Below are positions 1 through 5,513 of a stretch of 6,221 nt of DNA, one piece after another (positions within the stretch are counted from its first letter, which is position 1; every line of letters starts with the position of its first letter). The stretch is taken from positions 1 to 6,221 of the forward strand of contig JAISYD010000163.1 of NCBI GenBank assembly GCA_031270145.1, read 5' to 3'. This DNA is from Planctomycetota bacterium. Its GTDB lineage: Bacteria; Planctomycetota; SZUA-567. The notes beneath the pieces were generated by a model, which was not told the origin of the DNA, made no database searches, and saw only the letters and a program-made list of their open reading frames with translations. The position numbers were made by a program, and so were the translations under genes.

Positions 1-67
1 CCCGCGCCAGTGCCGAAACGGCGATCAAAAGTAGCGGCGCGAAGCCGATAAAAAATGATTTCCGCAC
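1..67 (-). CDS. N-terminal fragment of an exported protein (signal peptide only)
   Basis: Only the first 22 codons lie in the window; the gene runs off the left edge. The minus strand reads M-R-K-S-F-F-I-G-F-A-P-L-L and continues with a hydrophobic stretch ending S-A-L-A-R. This has the classic Sec signal peptide layout: a positive n-region (Arg2, Lys3), a hydrophobic core of about 15 residues and an A-L-A signal peptidase I box at about residues 19-21. There is no cysteine that would make it a lipoprotein. The GTG start was chosen because a full AGGAGG lies 9 nt upstream. An in-frame ATG three codons earlier abuts the AGGAGG directly and is too close. A promoter 60-90 nt upstream supports a real gene, separate from the defence operon. 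The mature protein cannot be identified from what is visible. Confidence 0.72.
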   Translation of the reverse strand, partial: MRKSFFIGFAPLLLIAVSALAR

Positions 68-76
68 TTGCAACAT

Positions 77-82
77 CCTCCT
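77..82 (-). promoter_or_regulatory. Ribosome binding site of the exported-protein gene
   Basis: AGGAGG (CCTCCT on the plus strand) is a consensus Shine-Dalgarno sequence, extended to AAAGGAGG. It lies 9 nt before the GTG at 67-65, and this spacing decides the GTG as start over the abutting ATG. Confidence 0.75.
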
Positions 83-126
83 TTGCCGGTCTTTCCCCGC
101 CGTCAAAGCCGCAGGCTCAGCAAACA

Positions 127-155
127 ATTTGAAGCAAATGCCGGAAATTTGTCAA
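127..155 (-). promoter_or_regulatory. Candidate sigma70 promoter for the exported-protein gene
   Basis: On the minus strand a perfect -35 box TTGACA (155-150) is followed after exactly 17 bp by TCAAAT (132-127), which matches TATAAT at 4 of 6 positions. The surroundings are locally AT-rich within a GC-rich region. The predicted transcription start is near 120, giving a 5' leader of about 53 nt that ends in the strong ribosome site. It lies downstream of the defence operon's last stop codon, so the exported gene is probably transcribed on its own. Confidence 0.6.
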
Positions 156-183
156 TGGCTTTCCCCAAAGCCCCCGCCTTTCC

Positions 184-213
184 AAAAGAGGCGAAAAAGC
201 CGAGGAACGCCTC
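184..213 (-). terminator. Weak candidate terminator hairpin after the defence operon
   Basis: On the minus strand GAGGCG (213-208) and CGCCTC (193-188) form a 6-bp stem with a 14-nt loop, followed directly by TTTT (187-184). The stem is short, the loop is long and the U-tract has only four bases, so this is a weak intrinsic terminator at best. It sits between the last defence gene and the promoter of the exported-protein gene, where a terminator is expected. Confidence 0.3.
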
Positions 214-232
214 CCTGCCTTGTTTCCCGCCT

Positions 233-259
233 TGGCGCGGCGGCGCCCGCGCCGCGCCA
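233..259 (-). terminator. Strong GC hairpin just after the DUF4276 stop codon
   Basis: TGGCGCGGC (233-241) and GCCGCGCCA (251-259) are perfect 9-bp arms around a 9-nt GC-rich loop. The hairpin begins 3 nt past the stop codon of the DUF4276/TOPRIM-like gene. No run of T follows on either strand, so it is not a canonical intrinsic terminator. It may slow polymerase, protect the 3' end of the mRNA, or act with the T-tailed hairpin at 184-213. Confidence 0.4.
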
Positions 260-262
260 TCC

Positions 263-862
263 TCAACGCAGTTCCCCGAGGCGCCGGAGACAGCGTTCCA
301 GGCTGGGCGAACGCCGGACCGCCCGGTCAATGTTCCAAGCCTGATCGACAAACCCGCTCAACGCCCTGGTGTAGCCCGGCGCCGTCACCGCCTTGCGGCC
401 GGAGGGCGGCACAATGGCGCTCCGGATGTTCGCCTTCCTGGAGGCGCGGGCGACATTGACCAGAGTCTTCTTGGGAAAGGGCTCCAGATCGGGCTGTTCC
501 GGCATTCTTGCCGCCGCCACCCCGAGAAACCCCGCCAAACCCGGCCGATCCGCCAAAAGCCAGCTTTCCATCTCGGCGACCGCGAAGCGGCAGAGGAAGG
601 AGCGGGGAGGGTTGAGCGCCAGATCCCCAAGATACTTGTCCAGGGCAGCCCTGACGCAGGGCGCCTCGGCGTCCCGGAAATCCGTCAACACCAGGACGCC
701 GGATTTCCCGGCGGCCAGGCTGCGGAACCTTGCCGCCTTTGTCCTGATGTAGCCGCAGCCCTTCCGGCCATAGACGATCCCGGGACGGTGCCCGGAGGCG
801 GCAAGCAAGCGGCGGGCGACCGACTCCTCCAAATATCCCTCCAGCAGCAGGTGCATAATCAT
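263..862 (-). CDS. DUF4276-family, TOPRIM-like protein (putative nuclease effector)
   Basis: A 199-aa protein resembling the DUF4276 family, proteins with a TOPRIM-like fold usually encoded next to an AAA ATPase. What can be seen: an N-terminal strand with an acidic residue followed by a helix (LLLEGYLEES, Glu8), as in TOPRIM domains; a hydrophobic strand ending in acidic residues (VLVLTDFRDAE, Asp61 and Asp64), a plausible metal-binding cluster; and the block FAVAEMESWLLADR (residues 93-106, Glu99), whose E-x-E-x-W-L-L pattern is typical of the family. A basic C-terminus ends SLERCLRRL. The start ATG overlaps the stop of the ATPase gene as ATGA, without a clear Shine-Dalgarno, so translation is probably coupled and near 1:1. 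A second in-frame ATG two codons later is possible. By analogy with OLD and PARIS systems it would be a nuclease or tRNase effector gated by the ATPase. Family assignment is from memory of motifs; catalysis is inferred. Confidence 0.75.
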   Translation of the reverse strand: MIMHLLLEGYLEESVARRLLAASGHRPGIVYGRKGCGYIRTKAARFRSLAAGKSGVLVLTDFRDAEAPCVRAALDKYLGDLALNPPRSFLCRFAVAEMESWLLADRPGLAGFLGVAAARMPEQPDLEPFPKKTLVNVARASRKANIRSAIVPPSGRKAVTAPGYTRALSGFVDQAWNIDRAVRRSPSLERCLRRLGELR

Positions 863-1998
863 GGCACGGGCCAGCCGGCGCCTTGCAACCGCGGCGGCCT
901 GGTTTTGGGCAGCAGGACGTCGGCGGCGGACAAGCCGTCGCGCATCAGGCGCTCGTCCCCGGGGTCGGCCGTTTTTATCGCCGTCCCTCCGCCGCCCGGC
1001 TCGAAACGCAGGATTTCATCGGCGCCGATGTCCGCGTCGTCCAACAGGGCCTCGGCATGGGTGGCGACGAAAAGCTGCCGCCCCGCCTTTTTCCCGGTTT
1101 TGTCCAGAAGCGCGAACAGTTGCGGCAGGCGCCGGACGATTTCCCCGTGCAGGGACAGTTCCGGCTCCTCCAGCAGCAGGGGGCCGTCGGCGTCGAGGAG
1201 GGACCAGAGCAGGGCGATCAGCCGCAGGGTGCCGTCGGAAAGGGACGATTCGTCCCGGCAGGCCCGCCGCGATCGCCAATGCCCGCAGCTGATCCGCAAG
1301 CGCGGAAAGCCGGCGCCGGGATCCGGCTCGAGCGAGAGGCTTTTGAAATCCGGCACGGCGGCGGCGAGCAGGGCGTTGATTTTCCGCAACCTGGCGTCCC
1401 GCGACTTGGCGGGAACGCTCCAGATGCGCGGCGCCAGATCCAGGCCGAAGGGATCGCCGCCGTCGGCCGAGGGCGACAAACTCCGGGCAGCCAGCGGCAG
1501 TCCGGGAAGCAGGCGGCGGTATTGGATGGAGGCGAAAAAATCGGCGATCGGCCGGAACCGCCCATTCATGCCGACCTGTTGGAGGGCGGTTTGGGCCAGC
1601 CGCGGCGGGTCTTTTTCGTCCCCGGCGTCGGGCCGGTCGAGCAGCGTCGATTTCCTCTTTCCGTCCAGGCAGAACACCCTCTCCCCGCTTACCACCGGCT
1701 CATGTTTGCGGTTGGCCTTGAAGGAAAGCGAATACTCCCAGGCGCGGTCCAAAACCGCCGTCACGGTGACGCCGGAATGGCCGCGCGTCCCCCGCCAGCG
1801 CACCGCCTCCATCCCCCCCCGGCAGGCGACCGCCTTGGCTAGTCCGTCCAGGGCGACATCCCGGAGGAAGCGCGGCGCGTCGAGGAAGTTGGATTTCCCC
1901 GCGGCGTTGGGGCCGATGAGAAAAACCCTTTTCCCGCAGGAGACCGCCGCGGCGGCGAAATTCTTCCAGTTCCGCAGGCCGATTTCGCTAATTATCAT
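859..1998 (-). CDS. AAA/ABC-type ATPase paired with the DUF4276 protein (AAA_21-like)
   Basis: A 379-aa ATPase of the SMC/RecF/OLD-like class. Motifs in order: N-terminal strand IGLRNWKNF (6-14); Walker A GPNAAGKSN (29-37); a variable middle region; ABC-like signature LSDGT (253-257); Walker B with glutamates LLLEEPE (274-280); D-loop-like LSLH (281-284); and the switch histidine in VATHAE (311-316). All elements for ATP-driven dimerisation are intact. There is no fused TOPRIM or DUF3696 domain; the downstream DUF4276 gene overlapping by 4 nt supplies the TOPRIM-like part, making a split OLD-like pair. The start ATG has GGGGAGG 7 nt upstream. The gene follows the DUF262 gene by 84 nt on the same strand. 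It is much richer in GC than the three genes upstream of it in the operon, suggesting separate ancestry. A likely role is the sensor ATPase of an antiphage pair; this is inferred. Confidence 0.85.
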   Translation of the reverse strand: MIISEIGLRNWKNFAAAAVSCGKRVFLIGPNAAGKSNFLDAPRFLRDVALDGLAKAVACRGGMEAVRWRGTRGHSGVTVTAVLDRAWEYSLSFKANRKHEPVVSGERVFCLDGKRKSTLLDRPDAGDEKDPPRLAQTALQQVGMNGRFRPIADFFASIQYRRLLPGLPLAARSLSPSADGGDPFGLDLAPRIWSVPAKSRDARLRKINALLAAAVPDFKSLSLEPDPGAGFPRLRISCGHWRSRRACRDESSLSDGTLRLIALLWSLLDADGPLLLEEPELSLHGEIVRRLPQLFALLDKTGKKAGRQLFVATHAEALLDDADIGADEILRFEPGGGGTAIKTADPGDERLMRDGLSAADVLLPKTRPPRLQGAGWPVP

Positions 1999-2005
1999 AG
2001 CCGCG

Positions 2006-2012
2006 CCTCCCC
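2006..2012 (-). promoter_or_regulatory. Ribosome binding site of the second ATPase gene
   Basis: GGGGAGG on the minus strand ends 7 nt before the ATG at 1998. It is a strong site of its own, so this pair can be translated independently of the DUF262 gene upstream. No convincing promoter was seen in the 84-nt gap. Confidence 0.65.
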
Positions 2013-2045
2013 ATGGCCGCCGGAAATCGTCGCGCCCGGCGGTTT

Positions 2046-2058
2046 GGCGACCGTCGCC
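2046..2058. repeat. Small palindrome in the gap between the DUF262 and second ATPase genes
   Basis: GGCGAC-C-GTCGCC is a perfect 13-bp palindrome with a single central base, in the 84-nt gap. As RNA it could form only a 5-bp hairpin with a 3-nt loop and has no T-tail in the operon's direction, so it is not a terminator. It may be a protein-binding site or chance in GC-rich DNA. Confidence 0.25.
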
Positions 2059-2082
2059 TTGTCCCCGGAAAAGCGGGCGGTC

Positions 2083-3804
2083 TCAGCGCCCGCCAAACTC
2101 TATTCGCCAGGCCTCGGCCGCCCTTTTGGCCAGATATTCCTGGCGCGATTCAATCTTGGCCTCGTCCCAAGCGTCATATTTTTCAGCCGCCTCGCGGGTC
2201 AATTGAAAGCCGCTTTTTCGGTATATGGCCCGTTTGGACGTATAATCGGCGTTGCCGACATCCCGGTTGAGGGCGGCCTCAAGCAGGGTCATGTTGCCTA
2301 GGCGGCATATCGACCGCTCCTGCCTGGATTCGTCTATATATGACCAGGCCTCGGAAGGATTTTCCGGCAGGATATGCTCCAGGCTATAGGAAGCGCTCTC
2401 TCTGTCGAAATCCTGGCCCGAGAGGCGTCGCTCCAGTTCAAAAAGAATATACCGCGCCACTTTCCTGTTGCGGCTGTTTGAGGTATCCAATTCCTTTTGG
2501 GCGAAGGCGCTCTTAAACTGTTCGTCATCGGGATACACCGTCATCAACGCCTGAAGCACATCGTTTGCCCTCGCCTTGACCCCGTTCGACACAGCCACCG
2601 CCGCGGCATTGTAGAGGCTTTCCTGCTGGCGAGGATGCAGATTGCATATGGCGTTGTAGCGGAAGGAAATGATCGCCACCGCCTGGAGAATGCGGGTAAA
2701 CCCCTTTCTGTCGCTGTCGTAAAACCTGGCGTAACAGGCCATCAACAGGGACATATGCTGTCGAATGGCAAACATGCGCAACTGTTCCAGCGCCTGTTTC
2801 TCCTCCTTGTTCCATGACGGATCGGCGGAATCCCGCAATGCCGCATAGATGGATGCCGCCGTATCCAACTCGCGCAACAGGCCAAAGGCCCGCTCTTTGC
2901 CGGTGATGGATTTCCGGATCGTTTTGAACAGATCGGCCTTGCGGACAAATTTATGCCGGCTGTTCCAGAACGTCCGGAGGAATTCCTGGAAATTCTCGTT
3001 TTCCAGAAGATCAACCAGGCGTTCCCAGCGATCTTCCAGGTTCTTCAGTTCAATCTCGTGCGTATTGTCGGAACCAACCAGCGAGAAAAGATAGTTTTTC
3101 AGCAAGTCCCCGGCCGACAGCCTGACTCCCCTGGCGTTGAGGGTCTCGAACACCTTGAAGGCATTCAACTCGTCCGTCACCGTGATCACGGTGAAAAAAA
3201 GCTTGTCCGCCAGGGAGTCGAGGAAGCCGGCCATGTTCCTGCCGCTGTCCGCCTCCCGGGGATAGCGGGCCTCGAGCCTTTCGCCGAACCAGACGAATGC
3301 CTTGCGCAACTGGTGCTCGGAGGCATTCAGCCTGCGAGTCGGAACAGGTTCGAGCGGAACCAGGTACGTTTCGTAAAACCGGTTGTTGTGGCGGTTCAAT
3401 TGCAACTTGCTTTGGGCTATGAGCGTCACCGGATCCAGGTAGCCGATATAGCTGCTCCGCAATTGCTCCTGGCGTTTCCTGTTGTTGTCCGAATCGAAGC
3501 CGGCCTCCGCCAGATCGCCAAGATATTTGAGCAGGGCCAGAATCATGACGCTGAGCGTCGTCAAGCGCTGCTGGCCGTCGATGATGTCGAAGCGCCGATT
3601 GTCGGACGATTGCAGGACCAGGTAGCCCAGGTAATGGGCGGGCTCCCCGTCGGGCTCGAACAAGGCGAGAATGTCCTGCCAGAGATCGTCCCACTCGTCC
3701 TCGGTCCAGGAATAGTCGCGCTGGAAGGGAGGGACCCGATAGCTAAGGCCGTTGCCGAGCAGATGCCGAAAAGTCTGGTTGGCGGTATTGAAATTCATTG
3801 CCAT
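2083..3804 (-). CDS. DUF262-DUF1524 protein (GmrSD-like predicted HNH-type nuclease)
   Basis: A 573-aa protein with both halves of the GmrSD architecture fused. The N-terminal DUF262 domain shows VPPFQRDYSW (24-33), LWQDIL (41-46), YLGYLVLQ (58-65) and the hallmark IDGQQRLTTL (75-84). In GmrSD, BrxU and SspE the DGQQR segment belongs to an NTP-binding/hydrolysing site. The C-terminal DUF1524 domain, from about residue 470, shows SLEHILPENP (His477) then LGNMTLLEAALN (Asn504, Asn513), the His-Asn-Asn pattern of an HNH/beta-beta-alpha nuclease fold. Length matches single-chain GmrSD-like proteins, and no key motif is missing. The known relatives cleave glucosylated or otherwise modified, or foreign, DNA; the substrate here is unknown. 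Its ATG lies 1 nt after the stop of the DUF4276 stub, suggesting translational coupling to the upstream ATPase, though a modest GGGA site also lies 9 nt before the ATG. A second in-frame ATG two codons downstream is possible. Confidence 0.88.
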   Translation of the reverse strand: MAMNFNTANQTFRHLLGNGLSYRVPPFQRDYSWTEDEWDDLWQDILALFEPDGEPAHYLGYLVLQSSDNRRFDIIDGQQRLTTLSVMILALLKYLGDLAEAGFDSDNNRKRQEQLRSSYIGYLDPVTLIAQSKLQLNRHNNRFYETYLVPLEPVPTRRLNASEHQLRKAFVWFGERLEARYPREADSGRNMAGFLDSLADKLFFTVITVTDELNAFKVFETLNARGVRLSAGDLLKNYLFSLVGSDNTHEIELKNLEDRWERLVDLLENENFQEFLRTFWNSRHKFVRKADLFKTIRKSITGKERAFGLLRELDTAASIYAALRDSADPSWNKEEKQALEQLRMFAIRQHMSLLMACYARFYDSDRKGFTRILQAVAIISFRYNAICNLHPRQQESLYNAAAVAVSNGVKARANDVLQALMTVYPDDEQFKSAFAQKELDTSNSRNRKVARYILFELERRLSGQDFDRESASYSLEHILPENPSEAWSYIDESRQERSICRLGNMTLLEAALNRDVGNADYTSKRAIYRKSGFQLTREAAEKYDAWDEAKIESRQEYLAKRAAEAWRIEFGGR

Positions 3805-3805
3805 G

Positions 3806-3919
3806 TCAAGCCGTCCCGTTCCCTGTCATTTCGCCCCGTACACCTTCATCACTTCGTCCGACAAGAATATCCAGGGCCTTCTTGCCGGACCGGTCTTCAA
3901 CCAGAAATTCAAAGTGCAT
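3806..3919 (-). pseudogene. Truncated DUF4276 gene (N-terminal stub, 37 codons)
   Basis: The frame starts at an ATG overlapping the end of the first ATPase gene by 11 nt. Its first residues, MHFEFLVEDRSGKKALDIL, look like the N-terminus of DUF4276 proteins, including the TOPRIM-like first strand with its acidic residues (Glu4, Glu8, Asp9). After about residue 19 the likeness stops. The frame continues for 18 unrelated residues (VGRSDEGVRGEMTGNGTA) and ends at a TGA 1 nt before the DUF262 start. Family members are about 200 residues long, so roughly nine tenths is missing. Only about 55 nt separate the loss of similarity from the next gene, so a frameshift or sequencing error cannot hide the rest; a deletion is needed. 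It cannot form a TOPRIM fold, but it may still be translated and couple the ATPase to the DUF262 gene. Recognition rests on motif memory, not a search. Confidence 0.7.
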
Positions 3920-5216
3920 GGGATTGCCCCGCATCCAGATAATCGCTGTACCACAGCCCGCCCAGCGGCAGTCCCTCGGCAACCATGTTTTTAACCAGGG
4001 GATCGTCGCTTGCCCGGCGGATGCCGGAAAATCCATCGGCTCCTTTTTCCAGTATCCAGACCTCGTCGGGATCAAGGGCGTCCACAAAATACGGTTGATG
4101 CGTGGTGATGAAAATTTGCGAGCCACCCTTGCGTCTAGTGGCATGGGCGCGGAACTCCCGGGCCAATATTTCGAGAAGTTTGTGATAGAGCCCGTTTTCC
4201 GGTTCCTCGAGACAGATGAAAGGCGGCGGATTCGGGTCTTCAAGCATCAGGAGATACGCGAAAAGCTTCAAGGTGCCGTCGGACATTTGCTGGGAATAAA
4301 AAGGGTCCTTGAATCCTCTGTCGTTGAAGCGGAGAAGCAGGCGATCGTCATTTGTTTTTTCCGTGTCAATCTTGTCTATGCCGGGAATCCTGCCGGCAAT
4401 TCGGCTTAGAATGTCATGAAAGCGCCCGGGGTGCTCCCGTTCCATGAACTGCACCACGTTGCCAAGATTGTCGCCGTGAATATTGAGGTGTTTTTGCGCC
4501 CCGGCGAGCGGCAGGCCGCGGGCCGCGTCGGGAGTGAAATAACTCAGATACCAGCCTTCAACAAAACGGCGAAAGGCGGAAATCCTTGGATGCTGCTTAA
4601 GCGAACCCAAGGTGACAATGCCAAGTTTTCTTTTATCCTCAAGTTCCACTATTTCGGTTTCACTCGTCTCCTCCTTATCGCCCCCATCCAACAACAATTT
4701 TATGAATTCCCGGGGAGAGAGGGCGTCCTTGGCTTCATTGATGTTCCATCCCCTGTCTTTCCCTTTCCAGGCGCCGCCCTGCCCGCTGTTCAACGCTAAA
4801 AAGGAAAAAGGCCGTCCATGCTTCTGGCCTTCCCGGCGCTGCCTAAGCCTTTCCCTAAAAACAAAGGGGCGCTCCGATTCATCAAGATCGATTGAAAGCT
4901 CATAGGTGATATGGCGGGATTTATGGTCTTCCTTGTAATAGAGTTCAAAATAAATTGGCCCGGATTGACCTTGAGATCGGATTCTTTTGAATCCTCCCCT
5001 TTTCCTGGCGTCGCAGGCTTCCTCGACCCCCATATTCAGGCAATCGGCCAAGAAACCGAAAGCGTCAAAAAGAGAGCTCTTGCCCACGCCGTTCTTGCCG
5101 ATGACCGCCGTCATCGGAGTAAGCGGAACAATTCGCTGTTGATTCCAGAGCCGCCCGAGGGTAACGTCCTTGAGCGTCTTGAAATTCTTGATTCTAAACC
5201 CATCCATCATGGCCAT
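3909..5216 (-). CDS. AAA/ABC-type ATPase of the AAA_15/AAA_21 group, first gene of the defence operon
   Basis: A 435-aa ATPase from the chosen ATG. Motifs: N-terminal FRIKNFKTLKD (7-17); Walker A GKNGVGKSS (40-48); a long insert rich in charged residues between the two ATPase halves (about 75-290); ABC-like signature MSDGT (311-315); Walker B ICLEEPENG (334-342); and switch histidine TTHQP (371-375). The C-terminus GGLWYSDYLD is the kind seen in ATPases followed by DUF4276 genes. It has no TOPRIM domain of its own, and its expected partner downstream is reduced to a stub. It is unlike the other ATPase in this window in length and sequence outside the core motifs, so it is not a recent duplicate. 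The open frame extends 7 codons upstream to a TTG, but the ATG at 5216 has GAGGAAG just upstream and starts close to the conserved strand, so it is preferred. All ATPase residues are intact, suggesting it remains under selection, perhaps as sensor or regulator of the DUF262 nuclease. Confidence 0.87.
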   Translation of the reverse strand: MAMMDGFRIKNFKTLKDVTLGRLWNQQRIVPLTPMTAVIGKNGVGKSSLFDAFGFLADCLNMGVEEACDARKRGGFKRIRSQGQSGPIYFELYYKEDHKSRHITYELSIDLDESERPFVFRERLRQRREGQKHGRPFSFLALNSGQGGAWKGKDRGWNINEAKDALSPREFIKLLLDGGDKEETSETEIVELEDKRKLGIVTLGSLKQHPRISAFRRFVEGWYLSYFTPDAARGLPLAGAQKHLNIHGDNLGNVVQFMEREHPGRFHDILSRIAGRIPGIDKIDTEKTNDDRLLLRFNDRGFKDPFYSQQMSDGTLKLFAYLLMLEDPNPPPFICLEEPENGLYHKLLEILAREFRAHATRRKGGSQIFITTHQPYFVDALDPDEVWILEKGADGFSGIRRASDDPLVKNMVAEGLPLGGLWYSDYLDAGQSHAL

Positions 5217-5221
5217 GGCGT

Positions 5222-5228
5222 CTTCCTC
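5222..5228 (-). promoter_or_regulatory. Ribosome binding site fixing the first ATPase start
   Basis: GAGGAAG on the minus strand places its AGGA core 7 nt before the ATG at 5216. This favours that ATG over the TTG at 5237 and over two further in-frame ATGs at 5210 and 5207. Confidence 0.6.
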
Positions 5229-5252
5229 GAAGAACAAATGCCTTCCCCAACC

Positions 5253-5258
5253 ACTATA
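5253..5258 (-). promoter_or_regulatory. Possible -10 element of the defence operon promoter
   Basis: TATAGT (5 of 6 to TATAAT) lies on the minus strand about 37 nt before the first ATPase start, in one of the few AT-rich spots of the intergenic region. No good -35 box is found 16-18 bp upstream; the best candidate there, ATTATT, matches poorly. If real, this promoter is weak or needs an activator. Confidence 0.3.
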
Positions 5259-5370
5259 CTATGCGCCGGCGGCCGAATAATGAAAGGTAAAATCCCCGCG
5301 CCTCTTGCGACCCGGGCAAAAGCCGTCCCAAGGCCCCGCCCATGAACGCCCGGAGACGCATCATGGAAGG

Positions 5371-5402
5371 GCCCGCCTCCGGCGCCAAGTCGGAGGACGG
5401 GC
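5371..5402. repeat. Interrupted inverted repeat in the divergent intergenic region
   Basis: GCCC-G-CCTCCG (5371-5381) pairs with CGGAGG-AC-GGGC (5391-5402) across a 9-nt loop. It lies upstream of the likely start points of both divergent operons, so it is not in either predicted mRNA. It could be a binding site or the remains of an older terminator. No T-tail follows it on either strand. Confidence 0.3.
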
Positions 5403-5409
5403 TCATCCC

Positions 5410-5427
5410 GCCGACCTGCCGGTCGGC
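5410..5427. repeat. Perfect hairpin just upstream of the toxin-antitoxin promoter
   Basis: GCCGACC (5410-5416), loop TGCC, GGTCGGC (5421-5427): a 7-bp perfect stem with a tetraloop, ending 9 bp before the -35 box of the plus-strand promoter. There is no run of T on either side. It may insulate the promoter from incoming transcription or bind a regulator. Confidence 0.35.
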
Positions 5428-5436
5428 TGAATCAAT

Positions 5437-5465
5437 TTGACTTCGCGAGTTGGATGGAGCATAAT
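5437..5465 (+). promoter_or_regulatory. Sigma70-type promoter of the toxin-antitoxin operon
   Basis: TTGACT (5437-5442, 5 of 6 to consensus) and CATAAT (5460-5465, 5 of 6) are separated by exactly 17 bp. The predicted start is near 5472, giving a leader of about 40 nt. This is the best promoter in the window and sits right before the candidate operator. Confidence 0.75.
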
Positions 5466-5472
5466 TCGTTTT

Positions 5473-5500
5473 GATCGGACTCACTTGACTTAGTCCAATC
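5473..5500. promoter_or_regulatory. Candidate operator (inverted repeat) for toxin-antitoxin autoregulation
   Basis: GATCGGACT (5473-5481) and AGTCCAATC (5492-5500) are inverted repeats matching at 8 of 9 positions with a 10-bp spacer. They begin at the predicted transcription start and end next to the ribosome site. Phd/VapB-type antitoxins normally repress their own promoter by binding such repeats, alone or with the toxin. The match of position and symmetry makes this a good operator candidate; binding itself is inferred. Confidence 0.6.
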
Positions 5501-5513
5501 GGAAGTGGAAGCC

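Noticed and set aside
883..1842. A 319-codon plus-strand open frame
   Set aside because: It is antisense to the second ATPase, is low-complexity in Gly, Arg and Gln, and has no motif. It is a GC-driven shadow.
68..2206. A 712-codon plus-strand open frame
   Set aside because: It lies opposite two genes with clear motifs and excellent starts, is rich in Arg, Pro and Ser, shows no recognisable domain, and is explained by the scarcity of stop codons in very GC-rich DNA.
2953..3942. A 329-codon plus-strand open frame
   Set aside because: It is antisense to the DUF262-DUF1524 gene, whose motifs are strong and continuous; no ribosome site or domain supports the plus-strand frame.
263..5216. The two ATPases as a recent tandem duplication
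   Set aside because: Apart from the shared core motifs they differ in length (379 and 435 aa), middle regions and base composition, so they are distant relatives.
5217..5237. TTG start extending the first ATPase by 7 residues
   Set aside because: The added residues (LFFEEDA) lie before the conserved first strand and include the region of the GAGGAAG ribosome site, which fits the ATG at 5216.
5254..5484. A 76-codon minus-strand frame in the divergent intergenic region
   Set aside because: It covers the toxin-antitoxin promoter and the hairpins, has no recognisable domain, and would end within the candidate defence promoter.
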